A DNA stretch of 47,221 nucleotides from Gemmatimonadota bacterium (GCA_015664885.1 DQPL01000087.1:1-47221), one strand, 5' to 3'; positions 1 through 9,836 are shown, counted from the first letter of the stretch. Program-made: numbers and translations. Notes: generated by a model from the letters alone, not told the origin.

Positions 1-1752
1 GACGTAGTTGTCCGCGTGACCGTTGTCCCTGCGCAGGCGCTCGCGCATGGCGAAGGAGTAGTAGCTCGTGTGGAAGTTCCCCGTTAGATCGAGGTAGGAG
101 CGTTCGTCGATGATCGGGGTGACCGCCAGACCGCCAGCTCCGCTCGTCACTCGCCCTGTCTCGTAGGCTGCTTGCACCACCTCCGGATCCGACTCGGCTC
201 TCTCCGGTCGCCACTGAAAGTCGATGTCCCATCCTCCGATCTGCTCGTTGAGGTCGAGGAAGAGTTCCTTGTCGATCAGCCCTTGGTTCAGCGCCACCAG
301 TCCATACTGAACGCCGGTATTGTCGTGCGGGCTCCTCCCGAATTCGGTGGCTGGTGCGGGTGTGATCTCGTCATATTGCTTCGTGCCAAACACGCTCCGC
401 ATCCCGTCGTAAATCGAGCAGCGAACGCCGGTCGGGTTCTCGAGGGCTTCGTAGCGGGCGTCCTGCGGGATCGATGCGGGACAGTTGTCCGGCCCGATGC
501 GATTGGGTCTGGGCCCGAGTGAGTCGTCGCAGGTTCCCCATGTCGCCCAGGCGCCGATCACCCGCTTGGTCTCCGCGTCCAGTGGCCGGTGGTTCAGATA
601 GCGACGCAGAAGAAGCCGGCACTCAGGCGTGTCGATGAAGTAGGTGATTGCGTCGGGGAACGTCAGCGTCGGCATGATGCCGTTCAGGATGCCGGGATAG
701 GCCCCCGCGATGAGGAGTTGTTGCATGGCGCCGCCCGATCCGCCCGATCCTATGGTATGCACGGGAGGGCCGTGCACCTCTGCGAACCGCTCCTTCACCA
801 TCATCGCGGTCTCGGCTGATAGCGGATCGTTGCAACCGCCCTGTGCATTCACGTTCAGCGAGGAAGAGGCGACGGCGTATCCCGCTGCGAGCATGTCCTC
901 CCGCAGCACTCTGCCCGTCGACGTGCCCTGAAAGAAACCGGCCTCACACCCGCCTCCGAACGTGTAGACCAAACGCCCGTTCCAGCCGGACCCTGGGTTC
1001 CATGGGTCCGGCTCGGGGTGCGATGGATCGACCAACGTCGCGGTCTGGTAGATCGCCCGATTGATCGTTCCAGTTTCCAGTCGCACCACAAATGGTACGG
1101 TCTTCCCCTCGGATGTCGTGGTCTGCGCGACGTCGGACGGAAGAGACGCGAGATCGGCTAGCGGCTGGAATTCCGCGTCCTCCCCCGTCGGTCGGTAGAC
1201 GAAATCGACTCGGGTCTCCAGGGAGCAGTTCGCCCCGTGTCCACCACCGTCGAGGAACTCGCCGTTTCCGATCGCGAAGCTGCGCGCCTCACCCCTCGTC
1301 GGCGGCAGATCCTCGAGGCAGAAGTACGGCTCGAGATGCTCTCCGGAGAAGATGGGCCCGGCGGTGGGGTAGTTGGTCACGGTGAGCGACGCGGCAAGCG
1401 CGCCGTCGACGCTGACCACGACCTCGTTGTCCCCGACAACGAGGCCGTCGAGCAGAACCAGAAGCGCATGCTGTGTGCGGCCCATACGGTCGGTCGGCGC
1501 GGGCGCAGAAACGGCAACGGCTTCGCGTCCGTCTACGGTGATCGAGATCGCGGCGAGGTCTACGCCAGGCACGGCGTCGATGCGCAGCAAGGTCTCGCCA
1601 CCGCTCACGTACTGAGGAGGAGTCGGCACCGTGGTGATCGTTACGTCGCCCGACCGTTGGTCTGTCCCGCTGCAGGCGGTGGCGGTGATCAGGATGGCGG
1701 CGAAAGCCATCGACCGGAGAGCGGGAAAACGCAGTGCGTGGGAAGCTCTCAT
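1..1752 (-). CDS. DUF6351-family secreted hydrolase-like lipoprotein (C-terminus cut by window edge)
   Basis: The reading frame stays open for 584 codons from an ATG to the window edge, so the C-terminus is missing. The N-terminus is a lipoprotein signal: a hydrophobic stretch followed by TATAC, with the lipid-acceptor Cys at residue 27. A beta-rich domain follows (about 40-130), then a region with the NYPTAGPIFSG and EPYFC blocks that I associate with DUF6351. Around residue 335-341 lies GSGGSGG, which fits a GxSxG nucleophile elbow with Ser339. The family is related to alpha/beta hydrolases of the polyhydroxybutyrate-oligomer hydrolase kind, but its substrate is not established. The gene starts 33 bp after the amidase on the same strand and probably shares its transcript. 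The family assignment rests on recalled motif blocks. Export and lipidation are well supported; the enzymatic role is inference. Confidence 0.72.
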   Translation of the reverse strand, partial: MRASHALRFPALRSMAFAAILITATACSGTDQRSGDVTITTVPTPPQYVSGGETLLRIDAVPGVDLAAISITVDGREAVAVSAPAPTDRMGRTQHALLVLLDGLVVGDNEVVVSVDGALAASLTVTNYPTAGPIFSGEHLEPYFCLEDLPPTRGEARSFAIGNGEFLDGGGHGANCSLETRVDFVYRPTGEDAEFQPLADLASLPSDVAQTTTSEGKTVPFVVRLETGTINRAIYQTATLVDPSHPEPDPWNPGSGWNGRLVYTFGGGCEAGFFQGTSTGRVLREDMLAAGYAVASSSLNVNAQGGCNDPLSAETAMMVKERFAEVHGPPVHTIGSGGSGGAMQQLLIAGAYPGILNGIMPTLTFPDAITYFIDTPECRLLLRRYLNHRPLDAETKRVIGAWATWGTCDDSLGPRPNRIGPDNCPASIPQDARYEALENPTGVRCSIYDGMRSVFGTKQYDEITPAPATEFGRSPHDNTGVQYGLVALNQGLIDKELFLDLNEQIGGWDIDFQWRPERAESDPEVVQAAYETGRVTSGAGGLAVTPIIDERSYLDLTGNFHTSYYSFAMRERLRRDNGHADNYV

Positions 1753-1785
1753 TGGTGGGTGTCTCCAGGGTTACACGGAGGAGCG

Positions 1786-3693
1786 CTATCGAGCCTCGCC
1801 CCGCAGTGGCAGGCGGACCACGTCCGCGCGGTCGCCTCGGGTGAGCACCTCCAGATAGAGCCCCGACGCGGCGAAGGCGGTGCGGTCGACTGCGCCGAGT
1901 GACACCTCGCCGGACTGGGCGGTGCGCAGCGGTCCCATGAGTCTATGGACCACGGGCCCCGGGTCGTCGGTGGCGCCGCGGTGGAGGAACACACCCACGA
2001 CGTCGGGAGCGGTCACGCCGGCTACTTCGAGGTCGTACGCCAACGTTCCGGTCGACCAGTCGAAGGCCAATCGACCGGCTAGGCGAATGGTGCCCTCGCT
2101 CGCGATGAGTTGCTCAACGGGCACCGGCGCACGAGCGCCGACGAGCGCGGGCGTGAAGTCCGGAGCGCGGCGCGGTGTGGCGGCCTGCTCGTACGCATAA
2201 GCGAGAGCTACCAACCGCGCGTCAGTGAGGGGAAGCCCCATCATTTCCAGGCCAACCGGGATGCCATCGTTCGTGAAGCCCGCAGGCAGGCTCAACGCCG
2301 GGAAGCCGGAAGAGGCGCTGAGCTGACAATTCGACCCGCGCTGCCGATCGCCGATGCGCGCGGCCTTACGCCGAATCGTTGGGTATACCAGCGCGTCCAG
2401 GTCCTCATCCTCTAGGGCCTGGCGTAGCGCCTCTTGCACCACCGCGCGCTTCGCCAGCGCGGCACGATACTCATCCGAGTCGCGGCTCTCGACCCGGTTC
2501 TGGCGGCGAAAGCTGGTCTCGAGCGCCGCGTGGTTCAGCCCCTGATCGAGCACGTCGCCAAGCGAACGCACGCCAGCGTCAGGCGTTGCCGTCAGGTAGT
2601 CCAACAGGTCGAATTTGAACTCGAATCCTATCACGCTCGAGCCGGCTGCGAGTGAATCGAAGCCGTTGATGGTGACGTCGATCACTGTGGCGCCGAACTC
2701 ACCCATACGCGCCAGGGCGGCGCGTACGATTCCACCCGTCTCACCATCCTCTGGCGCGTCGCCGAAGGACGACGTCAGAATACCCAGTCGGGCGCCATCG
2801 AGGGCGTTTGCATCGAGCGATGCCACGAAGCGCGGAAGCTCGAGGCCTTCAAGGATTCTCGTAGCCGCGTCGTTTGGATCCGGGCCGATCGTCGCGTCGA
2901 GGCCGATCGCGAGGTCCATGACGCTGCGCGCCAAAGGCCCACCAACGTCCTGGGTGTGCGACAGCGGAATGATGCCGTCGATGCTCGAGAGCCCCTTTGT
3001 GGGTCGCAGCCCGAAGAGGTTGTTGTGCGCCGACGGAATGCGGATCGAGCCACAGGTGTCGCTACCCCATCCGATTGCCGCGAAGCTGGCCGCGATGGCG
3101 GCACCGGTGCCACCACTGGAGCCTCCGGGGTTCCGCGTCGGGTCGTACGGGTTCCTCGTCTGTCCACCAAGCCCGCTGATGCTGGTGATCCCCAGGGCCA
3201 GCTCATGAAGGTTCGATTTGCCGAGGATCACGGCTCCGGCCTCGCGCAGCTTCCGGACCTGGAAGGCGTCGTCGGGCGGAATGGAGGTCGCGAGCGCCAC
3301 CGATGCACCGGTCGTCGGCATGTCGAACGTGTCGTAGTTGTCCTTGAGGATGATGGGGATGCCGTGCAGTGGCCCACGCACGTTCCCGCGGGAGCGTTCA
3401 CGATCGAGCGCCTCGGCCTCTTCTCGCGCCCGCGGGTTCAGCATGATCATGGCGTTGAGAGCGGGGCCCTGTTGGCCGTAGGCCGCGATCCGGGCGAGAT
3501 ATGCGTCGATCAGCCCGGCCGAGGTGACGGTGCCGTCGGCGAGCGCGGCCTGCAGCTCCGCAATGCTCGCCTCGTGCACTTCGATTTGCGAAGCGCCCGG
3601 TGTCGGCAGCGCTAATGTCAGCGCGAGCAGGCCGATTGACAGACGGGCTGGCGGCCGCCTGTCTGGGTGGTGGCCCTGGCTTCGATAGCTCAT
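1786..3693 (-). CDS. Secreted amidase (amidase-signature family) with C-terminal CHRD-like domain
   Basis: The product has 635 residues. A Sec signal peptide (about 1-35, ending near PTPGASQ) precedes an amidase-signature domain with the complete Ser-cisSer-Lys triad: Lys117 in ILKDNYDT, Ser192/193 in the GGSSGG motif, and Ser216 in SDTCGSIRIPS. The usual TDTGGS has Cys in place of the first Gly. About 105 extra residues at the C-terminus (roughly 525-632) look like a CHRD domain, with a GVFLHRG...GPVVHRL block and a final YLEVLTRGD segment. The family hydrolyses carboxamides to acid plus ammonia; the substrate is unknown. I chose the ATG just before the signal peptide; an open frame continues upstream but encodes no plausible leader. 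The gene is divergent from the neighbouring alpha/beta hydrolase gene and probably co-transcribed with the DUF6351 gene. Confidence 0.88.
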   Translation of the reverse strand: MSYRSQGHHPDRRPPARLSIGLLALTLALPTPGASQIEVHEASIAELQAALADGTVTSAGLIDAYLARIAAYGQQGPALNAMIMLNPRAREEAEALDRERSRGNVRGPLHGIPIILKDNYDTFDMPTTGASVALATSIPPDDAFQVRKLREAGAVILGKSNLHELALGITSISGLGGQTRNPYDPTRNPGGSSGGTGAAIAASFAAIGWGSDTCGSIRIPSAHNNLFGLRPTKGLSSIDGIIPLSHTQDVGGPLARSVMDLAIGLDATIGPDPNDAATRILEGLELPRFVASLDANALDGARLGILTSSFGDAPEDGETGGIVRAALARMGEFGATVIDVTINGFDSLAAGSSVIGFEFKFDLLDYLTATPDAGVRSLGDVLDQGLNHAALETSFRRQNRVESRDSDEYRAALAKRAVVQEALRQALEDEDLDALVYPTIRRKAARIGDRQRGSNCQLSASSGFPALSLPAGFTNDGIPVGLEMMGLPLTDARLVALAYAYEQAATPRRAPDFTPALVGARAPVPVEQLIASEGTIRLAGRLAFDWSTGTLAYDLEVAGVTAPDVVGVFLHRGATDDPGPVVHRLMGPLRTAQSGEVSLGAVDRTAFAASGLYLEVLTRGDRADVVRLPLRGEAR

Positions 3694-3811
3694 TGGCACA
3701 ACATGCAGTGCCATGCACGTGGTCGCGAGAGGCTGAAGCGCGCCGCGGATGTTGCAGCAGGCGCGTTGAGAGCGAAGGTTGCTCCATCGCTCCAACAACG
3801 CAGGGGGTAGG

Positions 3812-5740
3812 GTGAGGACCTTCCGAGGCTTTGTGCTCTTCGCGGCAGTGTCGATGCTGTTCGTCGCCCCTGAGGCGCGGGCGCAAATCACCCGTATCGA
3901 CCTGGAGCTTGTAGAGTCGCCTGCGCTGGGCGGGCAGAGCTTCGGTGCGGTTGGTGAGTACGAGCGCCTAAGGGGCCGTTTCTATGGTGAGATCGATCCG
4001 GCGGACTCGCGTCACCGGGGCATCGTCAACCTCGAGCACGCTCCCCTCAACGCTAACGGACGGGTCGAATACAGCACGACCGTCGAGATCTACCGCCCGG
4101 TCGACATGCGTCGCTGGAATCGAGCGCTTTACCACACGGTTCCCAATCGCGGCGGCGCCGGCGCGGCCGAAGTGGCTCTCCTGGAGATGGGATTCGCGCT
4201 GGTCCGAGTCGGCTGGCAGGGCGACCTGACGGGGACGGAGACGAACATCGTGCCCTTCCTCCCGGTGGCCCGGAACGCGGACGGCACGTCGATCGTTGGG
4301 CGAGCGCTCGAGGAATTCATCTTCAACGACGCCGAGAGAATCTCGTATGCGACCTTGAGTTACGAGGCGGCGTCCCTCGACCCCACGCATGCCAAGCTCA
4401 CCGTACGTCGCAACCTGGCGGGTCCACGATCGACACCGAGCGATCTGACCTGGAGCTATCGCCACGCCGGCGAGATTCGAATCGAACGCCCATCGGGTTT
4501 CGATGGCGGAGCGATCTATGAGTTTGTGTACCGGGCGAAGGATCCCATCGTCATGGGGCTGGGATTCGCGGCCGTCCGGGACGCCATCTCCTTTCTGCGC
4601 TACGAAACTTCCGACGCGGTCGGCAACGAGAGCCCACTCGCGTTCGAGGGCGGACCGCGCACGGCCATCTCCATCGGGATTTCGCAGAGCGGCCGCTTCC
4701 TCCGCGACCTGCTCTACCAGGGGTTCAACGAAGATGTGCGAGGCCGCGTCGTCTTCGACGGCATGCACGCCAACATCGCCGGCTCACGGAAGACTTTCAC
4801 CAACTACCAGTTCAGCCAGCCGGGACGTTGGCAGAAGCAGCACGAGGATCACTTTTTTCCCGGCGACCAGTTCCCGTTCACGTACACGACGCTCTACGAC
4901 CCGATAAGCGGACGGACGGATGGCCTTCTGGAATCGTGTTCTGGCTCGGACACCTGCCCCAAGATCATTCAGAGCGACGGCGAGGCCGAGATCTGGCAGG
5001 CTAGAGCGTCTTTGTTGGTTACCGATCCGGCCGGAGGACACATCGAACTGCCGGACAACGTGCGCGTCTATCTGATCTCGGGCACTCGGCACGGCGGTGG
5101 TGGAGGCGTGCACGTCGCGACTCCGCGCGCCGGGATTTGTCAGAACCTCAACAATCCGCTGGCCATGCGAGATATCCGCTCGGCGATGTCCGTCGCCCTT
5201 TATGGCTGGGTGGCGGACGGAACCGTGCCCCCCCCGAGCCGCTTTCCCACGGTCGCCAATGGCGGTTTGGTGTCAGCGCCGGAGCTTGGGTTCCCGCGTA
5301 CTCCGGGCGTGACCTACTCGGGCAGCTACAACCCGCTCCGTCTGAACGATCACGGCTCATTTCCTCCCAAGCAGGGGACCGCCTACACCGTGCTCGTCGG
5401 CAGGGTCGATGCCGATGGCAACATGACCGACGGCGTCCGCCACCCGAACCTGACTGTCCCCATCGGCACTCACACAGGCTGGAACCTGCGACGCGAGGGC
5501 TTCGCCGAGGGTGCCCAGTGCGCTGGGGCTGGATCATTCATCCCGTTCGAGGCCGACCTAGCGGCGCGGAAGGCTGCGGGAGACCCTCGCCTTTCGCTAG
5601 AGGAGCGCTACTCGAGCCACGACGCTTATGTGAGAGCAGTGGCCCGCGCGGCTAATGAGCTCGTTCGAGATCGACTGCTGCTCGAGGCCGACGCGGAGGC
5701 CATCGTGCGGCTCGCTCAGCAGAGCTCGGTGCGCCGATAG
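3812..5740 (+). CDS. Secreted alpha/beta hydrolase domain protein (Abhydrolase_10-like)
   Basis: This 642-residue protein has a short Sec signal peptide ending at APEARAQ. It contains the block GISQSGRFLRD followed by YQGFNED, which I recognise from the large secreted alpha/beta hydrolases of the Abhydrolase_10 family; the Ser of GISQSG is the likely nucleophile. The N-terminal half (SFGAVGEYERLRGRFYGEID and later VPNRGG) is also typical of that group. The substrate is unknown, probably an ester. I chose the GTG start because a purine-rich AGGGGG sits about 5 bases upstream and the signal peptide follows directly. An ATG 33 bases further upstream is possible but adds an unlikely leader. The gene diverges from the amidase across a 118-bp gap that must hold both promoters; I see no clear operator there. 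Confidence 0.82.
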   Translation: MRTFRGFVLFAAVSMLFVAPEARAQITRIDLELVESPALGGQSFGAVGEYERLRGRFYGEIDPADSRHRGIVNLEHAPLNANGRVEYSTTVEIYRPVDMRRWNRALYHTVPNRGGAGAAEVALLEMGFALVRVGWQGDLTGTETNIVPFLPVARNADGTSIVGRALEEFIFNDAERISYATLSYEAASLDPTHAKLTVRRNLAGPRSTPSDLTWSYRHAGEIRIERPSGFDGGAIYEFVYRAKDPIVMGLGFAAVRDAISFLRYETSDAVGNESPLAFEGGPRTAISIGISQSGRFLRDLLYQGFNEDVRGRVVFDGMHANIAGSRKTFTNYQFSQPGRWQKQHEDHFFPGDQFPFTYTTLYDPISGRTDGLLESCSGSDTCPKIIQSDGEAEIWQARASLLVTDPAGGHIELPDNVRVYLISGTRHGGGGGVHVATPRAGICQNLNNPLAMRDIRSAMSVALYGWVADGTVPPPSRFPTVANGGLVSAPELGFPRTPGVTYSGSYNPLRLNDHGSFPPKQGTAYTVLVGRVDADGNMTDGVRHPNLTVPIGTHTGWNLRREGFAEGAQCAGAGSFIPFEADLAARKAAGDPRLSLEERYSSHDAYVRAVARAANELVRDRLLLEADAEAIVRLAQQSSVRR

Positions 5741-5760
5741 GGCAGATCGAGCGCGGCCCC

Positions 5761-6208
5761 CTACACCCAGTAGGCTAGGATGAACGAGTTGGCCAATAGC
5801 CGCGTCAGATCAAAACCCGCGTTGATCACAACCAGCCCCCACATTCTTCATCTCCCACGCCACTCGGTTCATTTGTAAGGGCAGGAAGAAACCGAGCCAG
5901 GTGAACCCTGCGGTGTAGAGCGCGAGCGAGAGCGAGAGCGCCGACATGTCCGGGCTCAGCCCCCAAGCGGAGGCACGCCACACGCCGAGCGTGTGCGCCA
6001 GCACGTAAACGATAAGCACGTTACTGACGAAGAAAATGGTCATGGACTTGGCCATGGCTGCGCCTTCGGGCTCGGCGACGTCCTCCATGCCCATGTGTCG
6101 CGCCCATGCTTTACTGAAGAGGAGTTCGAACCAGATGAAGCCACGCGCCATGCCGAGGATGACGCAGACGGCTATCGCCATGTAGTTGAGCGCGATGACG
6201 GGTTCCAT
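5761..6208 (-). pseudogene. DUF1761-like membrane protein, frameshifted near its C-terminus
   Basis: The first about 124 residues form a small membrane protein of the DUF1761 type: an N-terminal helix with GFIWF, a cytoplasmic segment starting FSKAWARHMGM, then SMTIFFVSNVLIVYVLAHTL and a third helix with TWLGFF. The frame then runs into a premature stop at 5810. If one base is removed around the run of five G residues (minus strand, 5836-5842), the frame continues as LVVINAGFDLTRLLANSFIL and ends at 5761. That supplies the expected last membrane helix and gives a 148-residue protein. The shift could be a sequencing error in a homopolymer or a real recent mutation. The start is an ATG with GGAG about 7 bases upstream. 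No function is established for the family. Confidence 0.75.
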
Positions 6209-6423
6209 GTGCTGCTCCTGAGAGTCGGGTTCGGGTACCCTGCAGTGTATCGCTGACACCCGTGGCACACGAGTCTCGCGCTGCACCTCACGCGCCCGTT
6301 CTAGTCGCGTAGCCGCCATCCCGCGTCCCAGGTGCAGCGAGCCCCATTGCGCGCGGCTCGCGATGCGTGGGATGTTCGTCGCGTAGCATCCGTTCCCGGA
6401 CCGTTCCTACCGAGGTGACCCTG

Positions 6424-8964
6424 ATGTCTCTTCCGATCCTTCGGCGCACCGCCGCCGTCCTACCCCGCCTGCTTACCTTCCTGGCCCTCGGCACTATCGC
6501 CTTGGCCGGTTTCGGCGCGCCCGCGCTTGCGCAGACCGACACGCTGCCGAGCATCGAAGAAAAGACCGCCGGCACCGACGCCATGGAGGGCTTCTTCAAC
6601 CTCTACTGGGACGACGGGAGCGGAACGCTCTACTGGGAGATCGCTGAGCTCGACACGGAGTTTTTGTATCAGATCTCGATGGGGTCGGGGCTCGGCAGCA
6701 ACCCGGTCGGCATCGATCGCGGTCAACTCCGGGGTACGCACGTGCTTGCGGCAAAGCGCATCGGACCTCGCGTGCTTCTCATGGAGCCCAACTACCGCTT
6801 CCGAGCTCGCAGCGACAATGAGACCGAGGTGCAAGCGGTGCGCGACGCCTTCGCACCCTCGGTGCATTGGGGCTTCGACATTGTCGCGCAGACCGGCGAC
6901 CGTGTACTCGTGGACGCGACGAGTTTTTTCCTGCGGGACGCGCGCGGAGTCGTGCGGCAGATCGCGCAGCGCAATCAGGGCACGTACACCCTCGACCGCT
7001 CACGCAGCGCGCTGCACCTCGCGGCCACACGCTCCTTTCCGGAGAACACCGAGGTGGAGGCCACACTCACCTTCACGAGCAGTGCACCCGGGGGGCTGGT
7101 CCAGGGCGTGGCGGCAACGGGCGCAGCGATCACGCTGCGCCAGCACCACTCCTTCATCAAGCTGCCCGACGACGGATATCGCTTGCGCACAGCCGACCCC
7201 CGCGTGGGCGTGGGCGGGCCCACCGTGTACGACTACGCGACCGCGATCGACGAGGACACCCGTCTCCGCTGGGTCTCACGTCACCGTCTCGAGAAACGCA
7301 ATCCGGGTGCCGCGATGTCCGAGGCCGTTGAGCCCATCATCTACTACGTGGACCCGGGCACCCCGGAGCCCGTGCGCAGCGCGCTGATCGAGGGCGCGCG
7401 CTGGTGGAACACCGCGTTCGAGGCCGCCGGGTTCATCAACGCGTTCCAGGTCGAGGTGCTGCCCTCGGGCATCGATCCGCAGGACATCCGCTACAACATG
7501 ATCCACTGGACGCACCGGCGAACCCGCGGATACTCCTATGGCAACACCACCATCGATCCACGCACCGGGGAGATCGTGCGCGGCGTGGTCAACCTGGGCA
7601 GCCTGCGACTCAGGCAGGACTACATGCACGGCCAGGGCATGGTGCCTCCGTTTACGGGCGGCATCACCTCTCCGGGCGGAGGCGGCTACTTCGACTTCGC
7701 GGCCGCGCCGAACTTCGAGTATTTGGTGCAAGTCGCGCCTGAGTCCGATGCGGTCGAGATGGCGCTCGCGCGGGTACGCCAACTTTCAGCGCACGAGGTA
7801 GGCCACACGATCGGCTTCCCGCACAACTACATGGCTAGCTCCTACGGGCGAGAGAGCGTGATGGACTATCCCGCGCCGTTGGTCCAGATCGACGCCAACG
7901 GAGACCTCGACCTGTCCAACGCGTACGTGCAACGTATCGGCACGTACGATGAGCTCTCGGTGAATTGGCTCTACCGTGAGTTCCCGGCGGGGACTGATGA
8001 GGTGCAGGCGCTCGCCCAGATCGCGCAGCAGGGCGTCGATGCAGGCCTGATCTACATGGGGCACGCGAACAACAACTTCATCGGGGCCGGGCATCAGTAC
8101 GCGAGCGTCTGGGACAACGGGTCGAACCTGGTCGACCACCTCAAGCTCGAGATTCGCGTGCGCGAGATCGGGCTCGAGCGCTTCGGCCTGGATGCGATCC
8201 GCCCGGGGGAACCACTCTCGAACCTGGAGTACGTGCTGCTACCGCTTTACATGCACCACCGCTTCCAACTCCGGTCCGCGGTGCAGAGCCTCGGTGGTGC
8301 CGACTATCGGTACGCGGTGAAGGGGGACGGCCAGACACCGTTCGAGATCGTTTCAGGCGAGGAACAGCGAGACGCGCTCGAGACCGTGTTGTCGACGCTC
8401 ACCGTCGACTTCTTGGCGCTGTCCGAGGACATCGTTTCGATGATCCCGCCCCCGGCTTTCCGGTACGCCGAAGGCGAGGCTTTTCCTGGGCGGACCGAGC
8501 AACTGTTCGACCCGCTGGGCGCAGCAGAGGCCGCGGCGAGCTTCACGGTCGGTGAGGTCCTTCAGCCTCAGCGCATGGCTCGGCTGGTCATGTTCGGCAG
8601 CACCGCCGGGGACTACCCGGATCTGGAGGAGGTTATCGATCGCCTCATCGAAGTGACGTGGGATGCACCGACGCCTGGTGACGAATACCGGCGCCAAGTG
8701 CTGCGCGTAGCCCAACGCGCGGTCGCAGACCAGATGATGCAGCAGGCGAGCATGGACCGGAACTCCGCGCAGGTCAGGGCTGTTCTATCCGATCGACTCG
8801 AGTTGCTCGCTCAGCGCCTCGAGGGCCTCGCTTCAGGCTCGCCCCATGAGCGACTTGTGGGCGCGGACGTCCGGCGCTGGCAGGCGCGCATCGAAAACAC
8901 CGTTCCGGGGCCGACGCTGGCCATGCCGGCCGGCGATCCGATCGGAGGGAGCAGCCGGAACTAG
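6424..8964 (+). CDS. Secreted zinc-dependent metalloprotease (DUF5117/DUF5118 type)
   Basis: This 846-residue exported protein has a Sec signal peptide ending at GAPALAQ (about residue 37). A beta-rich N-terminal half (about 50-300) is followed by a metzincin-like catalytic region. HEVGHTIGFPH at 457-467 supplies the HExxHxxGxxH zinc site: His457, Glu458, His461 and His467. The segment SVMDYPAP shortly after it resembles the Met-turn. This layout is that of the large zinc-dependent metalloproteases with DUF5117 and DUF5118 domains found in many environmental bacteria. The expected role is extracytoplasmic proteolysis. The ATG has GAGGTG about 5 bases upstream. The gene stands alone on this strand, with a 215-bp gap to the divergent DUF1761 gene, and ends 23 bp before the convergent creatininase-like gene. 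Confidence 0.87.
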   Translation: MSLPILRRTAAVLPRLLTFLALGTIALAGFGAPALAQTDTLPSIEEKTAGTDAMEGFFNLYWDDGSGTLYWEIAELDTEFLYQISMGSGLGSNPVGIDRGQLRGTHVLAAKRIGPRVLLMEPNYRFRARSDNETEVQAVRDAFAPSVHWGFDIVAQTGDRVLVDATSFFLRDARGVVRQIAQRNQGTYTLDRSRSALHLAATRSFPENTEVEATLTFTSSAPGGLVQGVAATGAAITLRQHHSFIKLPDDGYRLRTADPRVGVGGPTVYDYATAIDEDTRLRWVSRHRLEKRNPGAAMSEAVEPIIYYVDPGTPEPVRSALIEGARWWNTAFEAAGFINAFQVEVLPSGIDPQDIRYNMIHWTHRRTRGYSYGNTTIDPRTGEIVRGVVNLGSLRLRQDYMHGQGMVPPFTGGITSPGGGGYFDFAAAPNFEYLVQVAPESDAVEMALARVRQLSAHEVGHTIGFPHNYMASSYGRESVMDYPAPLVQIDANGDLDLSNAYVQRIGTYDELSVNWLYREFPAGTDEVQALAQIAQQGVDAGLIYMGHANNNFIGAGHQYASVWDNGSNLVDHLKLEIRVREIGLERFGLDAIRPGEPLSNLEYVLLPLYMHHRFQLRSAVQSLGGADYRYAVKGDGQTPFEIVSGEEQRDALETVLSTLTVDFLALSEDIVSMIPPPAFRYAEGEAFPGRTEQLFDPLGAAEAAASFTVGEVLQPQRMARLVMFGSTAGDYPDLEEVIDRLIEVTWDAPTPGDEYRRQVLRVAQRAVADQMMQQASMDRNSAQVRAVLSDRLELLAQRLEGLASGSPHERLVGADVRRWQARIENTVPGPTLAMPAGDPIGGSSRN

Positions 8965-8987
8965 AGTGACGAACGGGGGGGCGCCGC

Positions 8988-9836
8988 TCAGCGCCCTCCC
9001 GCCGCCATCGCCTTCTTGATGGCCTCGACGGTGACGTCCGTTCGGAACTCGATGAGCCTGCGGCCGTGCTCGATGGCTTGCTCGGCCGGTAGGATGCTAA
9101 TGCCGTTGATCGACGCCTTGCCCGCGTCGATGCGCTGCTGGAGGCGCACGTACTCCGGGTTGTCGTTCATGATGATCGACGTGATGTAGTAGTCGTCGTG
9201 CAGGCGCTCCAGCCGGGGGTCTTCGTCGACTCCGAGCACATCTCGTTGATAAACTAGGACGTCGTCGTAGTTGTAGTACTCGGGGATGTGGGCGATGACG
9301 ACGCCTTGGCCCCTCCACGCATCGGCGAGCTCCTCAGCGACCGCGGCCAAGCTGCGCCGACTTCCACCGTTGTCTCCCAGCAGAAAAATGTCGGTGAAGC
9401 CCTGTGCCTTCAAGCTCGTGGCCATGTCCCGAAGCACAGCCTGAAACGTCTCCGGTGAGAGCCTGATGCCGCCCGGAGACCTGGCGTTTTCAGGGTTGCC
9501 GGGCTCGATCGTCACTATGGGCGCGGCGAGCGCGTTGCCGAGTCTGCGCGCGATCGACTCGCCCATGACCCTCATGACGTGGTTGTGTTTGCCTGTGGTC
9601 AGATAGGGGCCGTTCTCCTCGATTCCTCCCGTCAGGATCAACGCCGTGGTGGTCCCCTCCCGCAGCAGATCCCGGATCTCCAACACCGTCAGCTCTTCGA
9701 TCCAAACATTGTCGGCGGCTGCGATGGGCCGCGGAAAGTCGGTCATGTCGAGGCGGGACTGCTGCTGCGCGGCCGCCTGGGACGCCAAGCCGACGCTGAG
9801 CAGCAGTGCCAACGTCGCCGGAAACCATTTCTTCAT
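8988..9836 (-). CDS. Exported creatininase-family protein with altered metal-site motifs
   Basis: The product has 282 residues with a clear Sec signal peptide (MKKWF..., cleavage after SQAAA). The mature part has creatininase-family architecture: GGIEENGPYLTTGKHNHV near residue 70 corresponds to the usual GSTEQHGPHLPLGTD, and LGDNGGSRRSL corresponds to GHGGN. Several residues that bind metal in classical creatininases are changed: His to Asn after the Glu, Asp to His in GKH, and His to Asn in GDNGG. The Glu is kept. A different metal coordination or another amide substrate is therefore possible. Classical members are cytoplasmic, so export is also unusual. The gene begins 9 bp after the epoxide-hydrolase gene and is likely in the same operon. 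Confidence 0.85.
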   Translation of the reverse strand: MKKWFPATLALLLSVGLASQAAAQQQSRLDMTDFPRPIAAADNVWIEELTVLEIRDLLREGTTTALILTGGIEENGPYLTTGKHNHVMRVMGESIARRLGNALAAPIVTIEPGNPENARSPGGIRLSPETFQAVLRDMATSLKAQGFTDIFLLGDNGGSRRSLAAVAEELADAWRGQGVVIAHIPEYYNYDDVLVYQRDVLGVDEDPRLERLHDDYYITSIIMNDNPEYVRLQQRIDAGKASINGISILPAEQAIEHGRRLIEFRTDVTVEAIKKAMAAGGR

